Shown piece by piece: positions 1-11,359 of a stretch of DNA of 64,000 nucleotides. The notes under the pieces were generated by a model. The model ran no database searches. It was given only the letters and a program-made list of their open reading frames with translations, and was not told the DNA's origin. Numbering within the stretch: the stretch's first letter is position 1; every line of letters starts with the position of its first letter. The stretch comes from Paraphysomonas bandaiensis. Its lineage: Eukaryota; Chrysophyceae. Made by a program: the position numbers and the translations under genes. Location: assembly GCA_965644295.1 (NCBI GenBank), contig CBFFRP010000430.1:231729-295728 (forward strand), given 5' to 3'.

Positions 1-953
1 GACCGCAGCCTCCACTGTAGTACAGTCATTGTGGAAAGCACACCCTGGCTCGGTGGTACTAGCAGTGCTGCTTTGCACACAGAACCCATACATGGCGAGA
101 TAGCGCACCGCAGATACAACAATACTTGATTCACGCAGTCATTGCGCCGGTATACGACATTGTTGTTCCTGACAAAAGTCCATAAATAGGCACTAGAAAC
201 AATTGTTCCGAGAAATGAGTGAAAAAATTGAACAATCCAGTACAGAAAAAACATCATCACTATTATGAGAGCTACACCTTGAGCAATGCTGACCTCTGAT
301 ATCAGGTAAACAAACAATACCCCCCACCATAGTAACACAAACATTTGCACCAAGACGACTACAAAACAAACAAGAGGAAGCATAGAATCAAAGTAATCGA
401 GAATTTCGATGGCCAAGTCCAAAAGAGACATCGTTGAATTCAGATTCTCTTTAGCGTGTTGGAACCTTAGTGAATCCCATACAATTGAAAGAAGTATTCC
501 AACACCAACGACCCAATAATCGGTCCAGATAAATATACTACCAACGCATAATTTCACAATAGCGGATAAGTATATTGCTGACGAGAAAAGAGAGTCCCGA
601 ACCCACCCAGGATACACCGTCACGCAATACAATGCAACCCCAGAAAAACTAGCTAGCAATGGAGCGATCATTATCATGGATGCCCAATTTCCGGCATATT
701 TCGAAGATATCAACGATTGAGAATACGCAGTTTTCCGAATTAAACATGACAACAATATCATGACAACAAAAATAGTGCCAAATGCAAATGTATATAAACC
801 ATCGCGTCTCTGTGAAGGGGGCTTCGATATTGGAGCCGAGCTATAGTTGCCAATAGCATGACCAGATGGTGTGGATGGTTGTATAGTTTCATCTTCATTA
901 TGATCATGGTGGGTGTCTTCAGTAGTAGCAACTTGAGAATACTGCATCATCAT
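1..953 (-). CDS. SLC44/CTL choline-transporter-like protein, N-terminal part, truncated by window edge
   Basis: An uninterrupted minus-strand reading frame of 317 codons runs from three consecutive ATGs (first at 953) off the left edge. After a His/Asp-rich N-terminus of about 50 residues come several hydrophobic membrane segments. A late segment (FFLYWIVQFFHSFLGTIVSS) and a short GS-x-C motif correspond in order to the conserved SLC44 core seen more clearly in the gene at 56445-58456. SLC44 proteins are multi-pass membrane proteins linked to choline transport; substrate here is inferred only. No intron is needed inside the window. The gene is divergent from MIC60 and shares with it an upstream region containing a long TATG repeat. 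The C-terminus lies outside the window. An unrelated multi-pass transporter is less likely but possible. Confidence 0.6.
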   Translation of the reverse strand, partial: MMMQYSQVATTEDTHHDHNEDETIQPSTPSGHAIGNYSSAPISKPPSQRRDGLYTFAFGTIFVVMILLSCLIRKTAYSQSLISSKYAGNWASMIMIAPLLASFSGVALYCVTVYPGWVRDSLFSSAIYLSAIVKLCVGSIFIWTDYWVVGVGILLSIVWDSLRFQHAKENLNSTMSLLDLAIEILDYFDSMLPLVCFVVVLVQMFVLLWWGVLFVYLISEVSIAQGVALIIVMMFFLYWIVQFFHSFLGTIVSSAYLWTFVRNNNVVYRRNDCVNQVLLYLRCAISPCMGSVCKAALLVPPSQGVLSTMTVLQWRLR

Positions 954-1146
954 TATATATATATATGTATATGTCACAGCACAGTCAAATTACTCTACTA
1001 CTGAGGGGAATGATAGAAGAGAAGGTGCTCAACCTCCTTAGAGTGATAGCCGGTGAGAGTAGAGTTTATCGGGTAATAGCGAGTGCATTGGGAGATAATA
1101 CTCATATACTCGATGGCATATCCCCGCTAATACAGTATACGGCAGC

Positions 1147-1466
1147 TGTATGTATGTATGTATGTATGTATGTATGTATGTATGTATGTATGTATGTATG
1201 TATGTATGTATGTATGTATGTATGTATGTATGTATGTATGTATGTATGTATGTATGTATGTATGTATGTATGTATGTATGTATGTATGTATGTATGTATG
1301 TATGTATGTATGTATGTATGTATGTATGTATGTATGTATGTATGTATGTATGTATGTATGTATGTATGTATGTATGTATGTATGTATGTATGTATGTATG
1401 TATGTATGTATGTATGTATGTATGTATGTATGTATGTATGTATGTATGTATGTATGTATGTATGTG
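1147..1466. repeat. (TATG)n microsatellite, about 80 copies
   Basis: A nearly perfect tetranucleotide array of about 320 bp lies between the divergent starts of the SLC44-like gene (953) and MIC60 (1544). It creates long artefactual Met-Tyr-Val-Cys or His-Thr-Tyr-Ile reading frames on both strands that should not be taken as protein. Confidence 0.98.
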
Positions 1467-1543
1467 GTATATTCATGCACTCATGCAATCAATTGTGTTC
1501 ATATACTGCAGCTCTCCATCCTATATTAATACATAACCACAGG

Positions 1544-3437
1544 ATGCTGCGCTATCATCGTATTGCAAAATCAGCTACTCCCTGCCGTCGTTTTCTAAGC
1601 ATCGGAACAGGAAGATCACCCAATGAGTCCAGTGGTGGATGGATATTAATCCCCACACTTGCAGTGTCAACAGCATTCGGCACTGCATATATGATTGAAC
1701 ATAAACATATTAATGAAGAAATTTCTGAGAAATTACGGTTTCTTGAACCAATACAGAAAGTGTTACGTGATGCTGGATATGGCAGACATGTTAATCATGA
1801 GCCTGTTAATGTGGAGAAGGAGTCAGAGGCTGATGATGAACATAATAAGCAAGTGAATGATCAGATCAATGCTGAATTGACGGAGTTAGAAAATGCTGTG
1901 GCAGAAGATATTGAATCTGAACCCGTTCAAGAGCAGGAAGAACAATCTACTGATTCGGATGACACTGATGCTGTGTCAACTCCCGATGATGTTGATGCTT
2001 CCCCTCAGAATCAGCACGAGAATGAAGAACAAAATCAGCAGGATTCAGCCACAGAGGAGCAATCGGAGGAGACTGTTCCTGAGCAAACAGAAAATGTTGA
2101 TGAGGAAAATGTAGCTCCATCTACTGACAACTCTTCATCCACCGCTGTCGCAGAGGAAGCGAAAGTCGTGGAGGAGCCCGTTTCAAAAAAGGATGCCGAA
2201 GTCGCAACAGAGAATAGCAAACCAGCAACTGATGCAGAACGCCTACTTGCTCTGCGCGTGTCTGCACTGGAGGAAGTGTTAGGCAAGGCAGCGCGCGACG
2301 CAGCTGATCTCCGTGGGGAGACAGAGCGCACATTGATTCGGGACCTGGAAGAGCTTGACACTGCAGCTCTCCGTTACCGCATCGCCCAGCTGACTACAGA
2401 GTTCTTTGATCGTGTCAAATGGGAGGGCGCCAGACAACAGCAAGCACTTAAGGAGGCTGAAGCTCTCTTCGCTCAGCGATACGGAGAGTTACTATCACAG
2501 CAGAGAGGTGAATTAACTGTGGAGATGGAGCGCCGCGTACTGGAAAAGGAACGAGAGTTGATGAATGTCTACCAGCAGAAGCAAGAAGAAATACAGCTAT
2601 CGTACGAGAAGCGTCTGCAGGAGGCGCTATCTACCCAAGCGGAGAAACTGTCTCGGGGCACCAAGGAGGAAGTGGAGAAGCGAGAAGCAGAGCTCAGGGC
2701 GGAGCTAACCGATGAACACACTCACGAGTTGGCGATGCTAAAGGAGCGTCACGTAAAGTCCCTTCTTGAGGTTCAGAACGAGGTCACTGCAAATAATGCT
2801 CAGCTTGCGGCCCTGCGAGATGTAGTAGATCAGGAATTCGGGCGCACTACTGTATCGTCATCCTCGCACGCTCTCTCAGCCGCTGTTCTCATGGCTGAGT
2901 CCGCGCTACGTTCTTCTTCTTCCGCCAAGAAAGAGCTCGAGGCACTAAGAGTTTATGCGGGAGGTAAACTGGTTTATTTTTATAAATGTCGCTGACTCTG
3001 TAGTTTTAGGCGATGAGCTAATTCTTGCAGTTGTGGACTCCCTACCTCGCGCGGCTTTCACCACCGGTGTACCCAACCTCCCCATCATCAAGGCCCGCTT
3101 TAGCGTTGCCAAAGAGGAGGCACGTAAAGCAGGGCTTGCTCCAGAGGGCGCCCCACCAATGTTGGGACAGATGATTGGCACAGCTTTAGCATATCTGTCT
3201 TTTGAGCCCACAGCTCCGGTGCAAGGGGAGGGAATCGAAGCAGTTTTGTCCCGTGCCGCTTCGCATGTTGATGTTGGAGATCTGCAGCTAGCCCTTGAGG
3301 AGATCGACAGTATCAAAGGCTATCCGCGAACTCTGTTGAGAGATTGGGAGGCGATGGTGCGAGATAGGCTTGTCGCAGATCAAGCGGCCAAGGCTTTACG
3401 AGCTGCTGCGTCAATTAAACACGCTCAGTTTATTTGA
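1544..3437 (+). CDS. MIC60: MIC60 / mitofilin, MICOS complex core subunit
   Basis: Two exons, 1544-2963 and 3010-3437, give a 615-residue protein; an alternative acceptor at 3003 also keeps frame. The N-terminus is basic and is followed by one membrane segment (GWILIPTLAVSTAFGTAYM). An acidic linker and a long coiled coil (about residues 220-440) follow, then the C-terminal mitofilin domain with the conserved pattern VVDSLPRAAFTTGVP and an ALAYLSFE-like segment. This order is the family signature. MIC60 anchors the MICOS complex in the inner mitochondrial membrane and shapes crista junctions. The ATG at 1544 was chosen because the upstream frame is only simple repeat, and because the basic presequence begins there. 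It is divergent from the SLC44-like gene and convergent with SEC61B. Confidence 0.88.
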
Positions 3438-4027
3438 CTTATTCAATTTTAGCTGAGTATGGTCTTATTGCTTACGTCGTAGTTGTTTGGAGATGATTTT
3501 ACTCTATTGGAACGCAGTATTGTAATTGCACACTAGGTATTTGTACACAGAATAAAGTCAATCAAGTTTCAATTCTTGCTGATAAATTTTGAGATAGAGT
3601 GCTAGAATATAGAATACCACTCAACATTTGAAGTAAGATAACTGAACGCTGAGAGCATCACACTCAATTAATCATTAATTATACACTGTTATAAACTACA
3701 AGTATCAAGTACTAAATTAGATTATTTAATTAATTAACTTCAAGAATTTTATTTGCTAGCGACTACAGAAATTACCAACATAGTAGTATTTCTGCGAGAT
3801 CATAGTCTAGCCACAGTATATTGCCGTATCATTGACGGCATTGTGAATTTGAATGTAACCGTACTAACAAGTAATTAGAAACTATCCTTGCCATACTAAA
3901 AGGAAATTAGACATTAGACAGCAACGAAAATAAAGTGAAGTAGGTCTAGTATATTGAAAAGTCGAAATACGACAACTTGATTAACTTATATCAATCACTA
4001 CATTGCAATCTAGATGCAAATACACGT
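3438..4027. other. Intergenic between convergent MIC60 and SEC61B
   Basis: AT-rich sequence with no open frame, repeat family or RNA gene that I can recognise. An AATAAA at about 3551 could serve as the MIC60 polyadenylation signal. Confidence 0.6.
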
Positions 4028-4495
4028 CTAAGAACGAAATTTCCCCCAAATGTGAAGTATCACAACTAATCCAATGAAAATGAGGGAGCATGCGAGGACA
4101 GTAGTCGGGCCACTGTATATTACGATGATGTATGTAAGAAAATCTAATAAAACTCACTTACATTTTGAATCCAGGAGCATCATCCGTGTAAAAGCGAAGG
4201 ATTCCTTATATATATGTAATCATACGTACCATTCCAGTAATAATTAAATTACCTTGAGAGCTCTGTTGCGCAGCACGAGATGATGTATTCTCTCCCTCTG
4301 GTTTTGCTGCAGGACTATATGTATATGTAATAAAGGTCATTACTATATATACAGTATACTACCGTCTTCGTAGAGCTGATTGGCCTGCAGGCCCCTTTGG
4401 AGGACCTGGACGTGATGATGAAGGGTCAGATCCAGCTAATCTAGGCTGTATATTGAGTTAGATTAGAAGATGATGTGATTGTAGGTACGTACCAT
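4028..4495 (-). CDS. SEC61B: Sec61 beta subunit of the ER translocon
   Basis: Five tiny exons join in phase: 4495-4493, 4445-4363, 4314-4253, 4204-4162 and 4112-4028. They give 91 residues, close to the usual length of about 96. Introns are 47-49 bp, all GT-AG. The first coding exon is only the ATG. The product has a Pro/Ser/Gly-rich N-terminus, the family hallmark RFYTDDAPGFKIGPTTVL, and one C-terminal membrane anchor ending HIWGKFRS. Sec61 beta is the small tail-anchored subunit of the protein-conducting channel. No exon is long enough to stand out as an open frame, so the gene is easy to miss. It is divergent from VMP1. Confidence 0.93.
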
Positions 4496-4569
4496 TATTA
4501 TGGTGGGTTATATGGGGTGGACTTAGGTGAGTATGGTATAGTTATCTCCTGTGAAGAGCCTCATACTGT

Positions 4570-4925
4570 GATCATATATAGGCATCCACACATACCTATG
4601 TATACCCACACATATACATACTGCTGTGTACCTACCTACCTACCTACCTACCTGCATACATACATACCTACACATACAGACCTACACACACATACATACT
4701 CTGTACGTAGATATATACATACAGACATTCACACATACTGCTGTACATACAAACAGCAGTGTACATATCTACCAACATACTCTGTACATACGTACATACA
4801 TGCATGTAGATGCAGTACAAACATACTGCTATGTAATCTCTGTGTATATCCCACAAAAAACTATACAAAAAACATGCATATCTACCAACATACTCTGTAC
4901 ATACGTACATACATGCATGTAGTTT
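4570..4925. repeat. CATA/CTAC-rich low-complexity region between SEC61B and VMP1
   Basis: Mixed ACATAC, CTACC and ACACATAC arrays. A segment of about 45 bp is duplicated (about 4765-4811 and 4877-4921). It lies in the shared upstream region of two divergent genes. Confidence 0.85.
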
Positions 4926-5146
4926 GGAAATAACGTATAGATAACAGTTGGTCCTACAGTACAGCCATCACACACATATGACGTGCACTCTGCATAGTAC
5001 ATGATCATTCACTGCTTTCTCAGCATTGTGTCATAATTTATTAAATATATGCTTTGAAAATATCATCAACATTGATTCTTTTGCAAAGTATTGATTGGTG
5101 AATGTGATTATATATAAGGAGATTGCATAGTACAGTGTTATCATAT

Positions 5147-7238
5147 ATGGATATTGGAGAAATAACACCGCAAGAAATTGCAGATCTAGAGCAAGAATGG
5201 AAAGAAGACAGAATGAAAATTACTCTATGGAAAAGACCCTGGCAAACCCTTGTTTTGTTTGGGTCTGCAATGTGTTCTGTAATCGACAAATCTATACGAT
5301 ATATGATGTCTCATCCAGTTGTTTTACGATTTCTTGGTCCGCTCTTTATGCTCTGGGTTTTATTGGAGTTTATTCCAGGGCCATACACCGAGTTTATTAA
5401 CGGTATTGAGTTTTGCATAGAGTACGTTATTTGGTGGGTTGGTTTGGGTATATTGTCGTCAATCGGCTTAGGTAGTGGCCTGCAAACAGGTGATGTAGTT
5501 GTACTGTACGCTATTATTCTGAGTTATCTATTGCTTAGGCGTACTATTCTTATTTCCACACATTATAAGAGTATGTCTGACTGCTCAGACTTGTAAATCA
5601 CTTCGCTTCAAATCATTTGGTGCGATTTGGTTTCGACGCACTCAAGATTTATTCAAGTGCATACCTCCAAGCGAGGGTGAATCAGAGGCCCCTACAGCTA
5701 GCTTTTTAGGTGATTTATCGTTTCTTATTCTCTCCTACCGCAGTCAATATTTTATGCACACAGGTGTTTGGTTGCTTGTATTGGTCCCTAGCTTTCTCCA
5801 GGCAACTGGTGAGAATGAGAATGTCTTCCGCTATATCAGCATCTCATGTAGTTTATTCTTAGGCACTGCAATTGGGGAAATCCCACCCTATTGGATGACT
5901 CGAGCCGCCAGGGAGGCCGCTATAGAGGCTGGGGATAAAGGAGAGGTATATTCTGTCTAATTAGCATATCTTCTGGAATATTTTATTGACTGTGGAACAG
6001 ATACCTGAAGAGCTGGAAACTAACTCCAAATACAGCCTTGTGAACAGAGTCAAGGGACGCATGATTCAGTTTCTCAGGGCCCACGGTTTCATGGGGGTGT
6101 TTCTAATGGCTGCCTGGCCGAATTTTGCTTTTGATCTCTGCGGCATATGCTGTGGACATTTTCTTATGCCGTTCTGGACGTTCTTTGGAGCCACGTTTCT
6201 AGGTGTGTTGTTCATGTTGCCTTTTGACACAGATGAAAGTTATAATATGCTACAGGAAAAGCTTGTGTGCGGAATACATATCAGACTCTGCTTATGGTTA
6301 CTCTTTTTAGGTACTATGATATGTGTGCCTATTTCTACTGTGACTTATATGACTGTATATACTAGTGAGCGGTACCTAGAGGTATTCATTCGGACTTTAC
6401 AGCGATTGGTGCCGGATCATTTTCATCTGGACACGTACATCCGGGAAGCCCTGGAGGAGTTCCAGGAAAGTTCACAGAGAGAAATGCAGAAGCAGGAAAT
6501 GGGGGAACCGACATCTGCACCCTCGGCGCAGAGTCATTCTGCCCTTTCCCACATCTGGAGTATTATGATGACTATAATTCTCATTTATTTCAGCCTTTCT
6601 TGTGTGCAGCACTTTGCACAATTTTACCAGGCCATGATCGACAAGGTTCGTCAGTCAATTCCCTAATATTTCTATAAAATAATAATAAATTCCTACAGGA
6701 TAAGTCAGACGCATACAAAATGAAACTCGCTCCTCATGTCCGGCGCGGCCTTACTTCTCCCGTCTCTGGTAGAATTAAACTGCCCCCTCCCACACCTAAA
6801 GGCAAAAAACGTCAATACACGTCAGCAACGCCGTCACCTCCGCGCCCTCAGGCCGCGGCGTTGCATCGCCCTTGTCCTGGTACAGCACCATCTGCCCTCG
6901 GCGAACCTTATTGCCGGTCTTCTCCGCCGGCTCATGAGCGTTTCTGCTGTGGCGATACGAGTACCCCATGTCGAGACCCCCATAACGAGGACTATAGTAG
7001 TTGCGACTCTAGTCCTGGAGTTGACGGCGAGATACCGTCTTACTCCCCTTCACCACCTCGAAGGGGAATCATCAAAGGAAGAGTTCTCTCTGCCGTTGAT
7101 AGAAATAAAATGCGCTATAGCAGTTATTCGGAGAACAGTATGAGCGCCCCCAATATCACAGACAGCTCCCCCGTAGCCAAGGTGGAAAGAGTAATGTCTA
7201 GACAATCAGAAGAAGAAATTGAAAATAAATGCAAATAA
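5147..7238 (+). CDS. VMP1: VMP1 (vacuole membrane protein 1) with Pro/Ser-rich C-terminal extension
   Basis: Eight exons join in phase: 5147-5489, 5539-5709, 5744-5763, 5802-5945, 6001-6202, 6256-6310, 6366-6645 and 6699-7238 (584 residues). Introns are 34-55 bp. Family landmarks in order are the N-terminal LWKRPWQTL, GLGILSSIGLGSGLQTG, FPHIIRVCLTAQTC, GTAIGEIPPYW, FDLCGICCGHFLMPFWTFFG, then GATFLGKA. VMP1 is a multi-pass ER membrane scramblase needed for autophagosome formation. The last exon adds about 180 Pro/Ser/Arg-rich residues absent from typical VMP1 of about 400 residues. If the last intron (6646-6698) is not spliced, the protein ends at 6666 with the usual length. A 20-bp microexon (5744-5763) is required. 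Confidence 0.9.
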
Positions 7239-7819
7239 AATAAACGTACTTGACATTTTCATAGACCGTGTAATGGACTAGTCAAACCGAGATGTAGCTC
7301 TGAGGTGGACTCTACACTATGTTTTGGATTTAATAATACAGTTTAACAGTTTTCATGGACTTTCTCGTACAATGTGGAGCGTTCTTGCGTCGATTAATAG
7401 TATTCTGTCTGTCTGTTATGCATAAACAGCAATATGAAAATATACCATAGATGGACTTTTATTAAAATAGAATTACGACTAAATTGTCTTATGTTGAAAT
7501 AACAGTGTGATAGAAGCATGAGACACGCTTTGCTAATAACTAACGTGCAAATGAATTGTTATATACGTGCGCGCGATATCAGTCAACAAGTAACCAGCTT
7601 TCGTCACGCTGTAAATACGAATAGTACTGCCAAGTAATTGAATAATGCCTAAATTGTTCGACCATCATATAGAAACTTGTTTTATTCGTTTCTTCCTACT
7701 TGCTGAAACTGCAGGTTATCATGTAAAAATTCAAACCACAAAGTAAGAAAAACTGTCAGAGGTCACACAACTACATTATTATTAGTATATAATTTCGGAA
7801 CAATCTGTACGAATGCACA
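7239..7819. other. Intergenic, no feature recognised
   Basis: AT-rich stretch between the convergent VMP1 and the small gene at 7820-8113. AAAATAAA-type sequences just after 7238 may be polyadenylation signals. Nothing else is seen. Confidence 0.6.
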
Positions 7820-8113
7820 TCATGGGGTCTGCTTCCTCTCCAAAGGTCTGTAACCCAATTCAACACGTCTCTGATTAACTTCCTCATAAAGAGAATCCTC
7901 CCAATTGTTGTAATTATAACCAACATACGCACCCACTCCAATATGAGCAATCATAAGCCATGGTTCTATATAAAAATATATATAAAATAAATAATAATTT
8001 AATTTATTTATTGACTTACGATAGAGATAACGCTGCTTATGGAGGGCATTGGAGAACATGCGGATACCCATACCACACAAGGCTCCTGCAGCTGCATTAA
8101 TAACGGTGCTCAT
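7820..8113 (-). CDS. Small single-span membrane protein, possibly mitochondrial
   Basis: Two exons (8113-8020 and 7965-7820) with a 54-bp GT-AG intron encode 79 residues. The N-terminus (MSTVINAAAGALCGMGIRM) could be an amphipathic mitochondrial signal. One hydrophobic stretch (PWLMIAHIGVGAYVGYNY) follows, and the tail is charged (NNWEDSLYEEVNQRR). Size and layout recall small accessory subunits of respiratory complex I in plants and protists, but I cannot name a family. Phase is preserved across the splice and the frame is otherwise interrupted, which supports it being a real gene. Confidence 0.6.
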   Translation of the reverse strand: MSTVINAAAGALCGMGIRMFSNALHKQRYLYRKSINKLNYYLFYIYFYIEPWLMIAHIGVGAYVGYNYNNWEDSLYEEVNQRRVELGYRPLERKQTP

Positions 8114-8228
8114 GGTAAGTACTGTAAATAAATGAGATATAAGTAAAGGAGGGTAAAGAATTACTATGAACTCGAATTAATGACAGGGAGACAGTCAATT
8201 GACGATATAGAGAGAGATGTGAGTGTAT

Positions 8229-8350
8229 GTAGAGAGGAGTGTAAGTTGTATGTATGTATGTGTGTGTATGTATGTGTGTGTATGTATGTGTGTGTATGTA
8301 TGTGCTGTGTATGTATGTATTTGTGTGTATGTATGTGTGTGTATGGTATG
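8229..8350. repeat. TATG/TGTG microsatellite
   Basis: Alternating TATG and TGTG units upstream of the small membrane protein gene, on the side of its start codon. Confidence 0.9.
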
Positions 8351-8756
8351 GTTATCTTGCACCAATATTATGGAGTGTGTAGGAGATGAGTTGCTGTGTA
8401 GTAAGGAGATGGATGATGTGTATTGAATACTGGTATACTCTTCACTGTATTCATCGTAGTGTAACATTTCGGGTAAAAAGTAACATTTTCTCTGTAATAT
8501 GGAGAAAAATAATACTTAGAAGTATAAAAAACAGGGTTTTTATAGATATTCGAAAGCCTGCTATGTAAATTAGTGTAAAATTCTATGTACAGAAGATGTA
8601 CATAATCATATATATACCACACGCCACACTGCATGAGGATATGATAGACTAACTAACTCTGAGTTGCACACCTCTGCTGCCTTATCTTAAAAGAAATGTT
8701 ATTTATTGAGATTGGTATAATGCTGTTAGTGGTAAAGACTGAACATATAGATTACA

Positions 8757-8918
8757 TGGACATGGAGGGTCCTGTGAACGAAGCCATCTAAGAACATCCA
8801 AGTGCCCACCCTCTGCAGCAGCTGTGCAAGTCGAGGCCCTCCAAGTCCATGGAATAAAAATACTTGCGAAGCTGCTGCAAGAGGTGGGCCCTTGGATGTT
8901 CTGGATTGGATGACTTCC
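8757..8918. repeat. Inverted pair of ankyrin-repeat gene fragments
   Basis: Two pieces of the 99-bp repeat unit of the F-box/ankyrin gene at 11360-12268 lie head to head. About 8757-8838 matches in minus orientation (GGACATGGAGGGTCCTGTGA read on plus). About 8838-8918 matches in plus orientation (CCTCCAAGTCCATGGAATAA). No long open frame survives, so these are relics. Confidence 0.85.
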
Positions 8919-9008
8919 TCAAATGGCACAAACACGAAAAAACACAAAATGCTTGTGACGCGACACAAATTGCGTCGCTGCTGTCATATATATATATATA
9001 TATACAGA

Positions 9009-9806
9009 TGAGAATTAGCAAATATATGATGTTAGGGTGGTTGTTTAATATGAGAAAACGTCAGAGGATGCGGAAGAATTTGACACTGATAAGAATCCGC
9101 ATGACTCTTCCGGAAAGAAACTATTTGAAACTAGCTGCTCTAAGGCAGATAAGAGAAACAGCTTGGCGACATCTTTATAATTACGGTGATGACAGAGATT
9201 TTCTGAATACGTGCAATGGGGGCTTAAGGTACAAGCCCTTTACCCAGAAATTGAGGGCAGATGGGGCTTCATCGACGGAAAGAACTACAAAGTTCAAAAA
9301 CCATCGCAAGCAGATCTGCAGAACGCAATGTACAATGGCTGGCTACATGCTACTATGGTAACAGGATGTCTATGTTTCGATGTAAGTGGATGCATATGTT
9401 GGGGCAAACATAATTTCGTTGGTTCTTGGAATGATGGAGAGATGTCAAGAGCATTCCAGGAAAAACTATGCCGAGACGAATTCTGTTTAGAGGGTCATGG
9501 AGTGGTATCCGATTCAGTATATCCTGTTTCTGGAAAATGTTTTGGCCGCATAATTAAGGATGGTGATATTGAGAAAGCACACCCCTTAGCGAGGCCAGTT
9601 TTGCTACGTCGTAGTAGGAAATAACTTCTTTACGACAAGCTTGTGAGTGGGGCATGGGTGCCGTAGAGAAGGTGTACAGGCGTCTACTACTGCCGTTGCC
9701 TTTTAACCAAGTAACTCGTGCTACTAGACTAGCTTGTATTCATAGATTATATAACTATCGTGTTCGCACCACTGGTATAAGTCAGATTCGTAATACTTTC
9801 TTATAA
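9009..9806 (+). pseudogene. Harbinger/PIF-type (DDE_Tnp_4) transposase remnant
   Basis: An N-terminal piece (about 9090-9215: RNYLKLAALRQIRETAWRHL, then FLNTCN) jumps frame into the catalytic part (9211-9624). That part carries GFIDGKNYKVQKPS, NAMYNGWLHATMVTG, KHNFVGSWNDGEM and GVVSDSVYP. The C-terminus EWGMGAVEKVYRRLLLPLP is in another frame (about 9613-9806, stop about 9804). The middle of the N-terminal half is missing at about 9213 and there is a frameshift at about 9610. These blocks are typical of DDE_4 transposases found in many eukaryotes. The copy is inactive. Confidence 0.82.
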
Positions 9807-9877
9807 GCATACATATTAACTCGAAATTTGCATAACTCTAGTAATAACTTAAACTATTATAATCTGAAAATCCTTTC

Positions 9878-10600
9878 TTATTTATCACTACTTTCTCCTT
9901 TCTTTAACAGGGACATCATGAAAGTCATCATCATTTGTTGTTGGACCATAGCTGCCTCTTCTCGTCGTCGATCCATTTCTTGCCGACGTCGTTCCATTTC
10001 TTCTTCACGTCGTCGTTCCTCTTCACGTCTTCTCTCTGCTCGCTCCTCTTCGCGGAGCCTGTGAGCTTCGTCTCTTTGTTGCATGTACATCATCATGTGA
10101 AGCATATTATTATCTTCAGATTTTTTCCTTCAAAGCACGGTCTATACTGAACTTTGTTGTAGTCACCGGTGACTGTCGCTGAGCAGAATTAATCAACTGT
10201 TGCTAAGTTAAACCAGCTCTTCCCGTGGTAGATGGTCGCTGTGTTGGACGTTTCCTTTTTGAAGTACGAATACTCATTTTTGGCCCAGTTTTTGCAGCTT
10301 CAGTTATTGATTCAACATCTGATATTGAGTGGGATCTCCTATATACACAATAAATACTTGCAATCGAAACAAATATGCTTTAAACGCACCTGTGGGTTTG
10401 GATACATTTTACAAAGCTTTAAATTTTCTACGAAGTTGGTCACTTTCTCTAGGATTGGACACTTTACCATTGTATTCAAGCGTTAACGCATCCGGCCTAA
10501 TGGCAGCATCTCCTTAACCAAATCAAGCAGTACGGCCACGTCTGCTGATGTATATGACGCTCCTCTGCCTACTTTATCTTTCCTCATCCTCTTCTTTACT
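9878..10600 (-). pseudogene. Myb/SANT-like accessory protein remnant of the Harbinger element
   Basis: Reading minus, about 10590-10400 encodes GASYTSADVAVLLDLVKEML followed by QLRRKFKAL and KPTG, a Myb-like DNA-binding pattern with stops and shifts. The far end (10105-9878) encodes an Arg/Glu-rich coiled coil ending in Met-rich sequence. Harbinger elements commonly carry such a second gene on the opposite strand, tail to tail with the transposase, as here. It is broken. Confidence 0.65.
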
Positions 10601-10709
10601 TGATTTTGAGTATTTAGGGCCATATATATGGATGGTAAGTTCCTGCTGTCCTAAATTGTGTCATATGACAGTTGTGGAAGTATTTGATGTATTATCCAGC
10701 CAAAAGATA

Positions 10710-10860
10710 CGTATCGGCCTCCTTCGTTTATTTTTGTTCCAAGATGCCTCTAATATTGAGGCAATAATTATGTGTAATCCAGCCGTAGTTGTAGTTCAGT
10801 AATATAGAAGAATTTTGCTTCAATTTATTTCCGCAAAATGAGATGCTGACTGCCGATATG
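10710..10860 (-). repeat. MITE copy, CGTATCGGC-terminal family
   Basis: About 150 bp bounded by CGTATCGGC and its inverted complement. It shares its core (TTGTTCCAAGATGCCTCTAA, then a Tyr-like GTAGTTGTA block) with copies at 11060, 21308, 21520, 31247 and 31468. Confidence 0.8.
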
Positions 10861-10875
10861 TATACGACGGTTGAG

Positions 10876-10926
10876 GAAGGATCCTCCATGTCCATGTGAT
10901 GAATGGACTTGCTGTGCTGCGGCAAA
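10876..10926 (+). repeat. Fragment of the ankyrin repeat unit
   Basis: About 50 bp (GATCCTCCATGTCCATGTGA and following) closely matches one repeat of the F-box/ankyrin gene. It is not part of an open frame of useful length. Confidence 0.75.
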
Positions 10927-11059
10927 AAATGGTATTTTTTGAAGAATTGTGTTATGCCATTAGAAAAGTGGCGGTTTTTACAAGCCCAAAACCTGATTTT
11001 TTATTCCACTCGTATAGCATCATATACCGGTACAGTATACAGTATTCTGTGACCCCGGA

Positions 11060-11210
11060 CGTATCGGCAGTCTGCATCTTATTTTTCGGGAATAAATTGA
11101 AGCAAATATTTTCTATATTACTTACATACAACTACGGCTGGAATACACATAATTGTTGTCTCTATATTAGAGCCATCTTTGAACAAAAATACACAAAGGA
11201 TGCCGATACG
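11060..11210 (+). repeat. MITE copy, CGTATCGGC-terminal family
   Basis: Starts CGTATCGGCAGTCTGCATCT and ends GGATGCCGATACG; the ends are imperfect inverted repeats. Same family as at 10710 and 21520. Confidence 0.82.
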
Positions 11211-11359
11211 GAAATGTCCTCAGCAGTATGGGCCAGTACGGGCTCCTACGTACAGTGCAGTGTATACGTGTCCTTGTGCTGTATATGCATGTATGTATAG
11301 ATATGAACTCATCTCATAATCATCTGCTGTATTAACACTCTATCAGCCCCATATAAACC

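Noticed and set aside
1102-1536. Long frames rich in Met-Tyr-Val-Cys or His-Thr-Tyr-Ile (also at 27057-27648 and 43312-44339)
   Set aside because: They are translations of tetranucleotide microsatellites, open in several frames on both strands, with no other coding features.
2035-2361. Serine-rich minus-strand frame inside MIC60
   Set aside because: It is a complement of the Glu/Ala-rich coiled-coil coding sequence and has no independent support.
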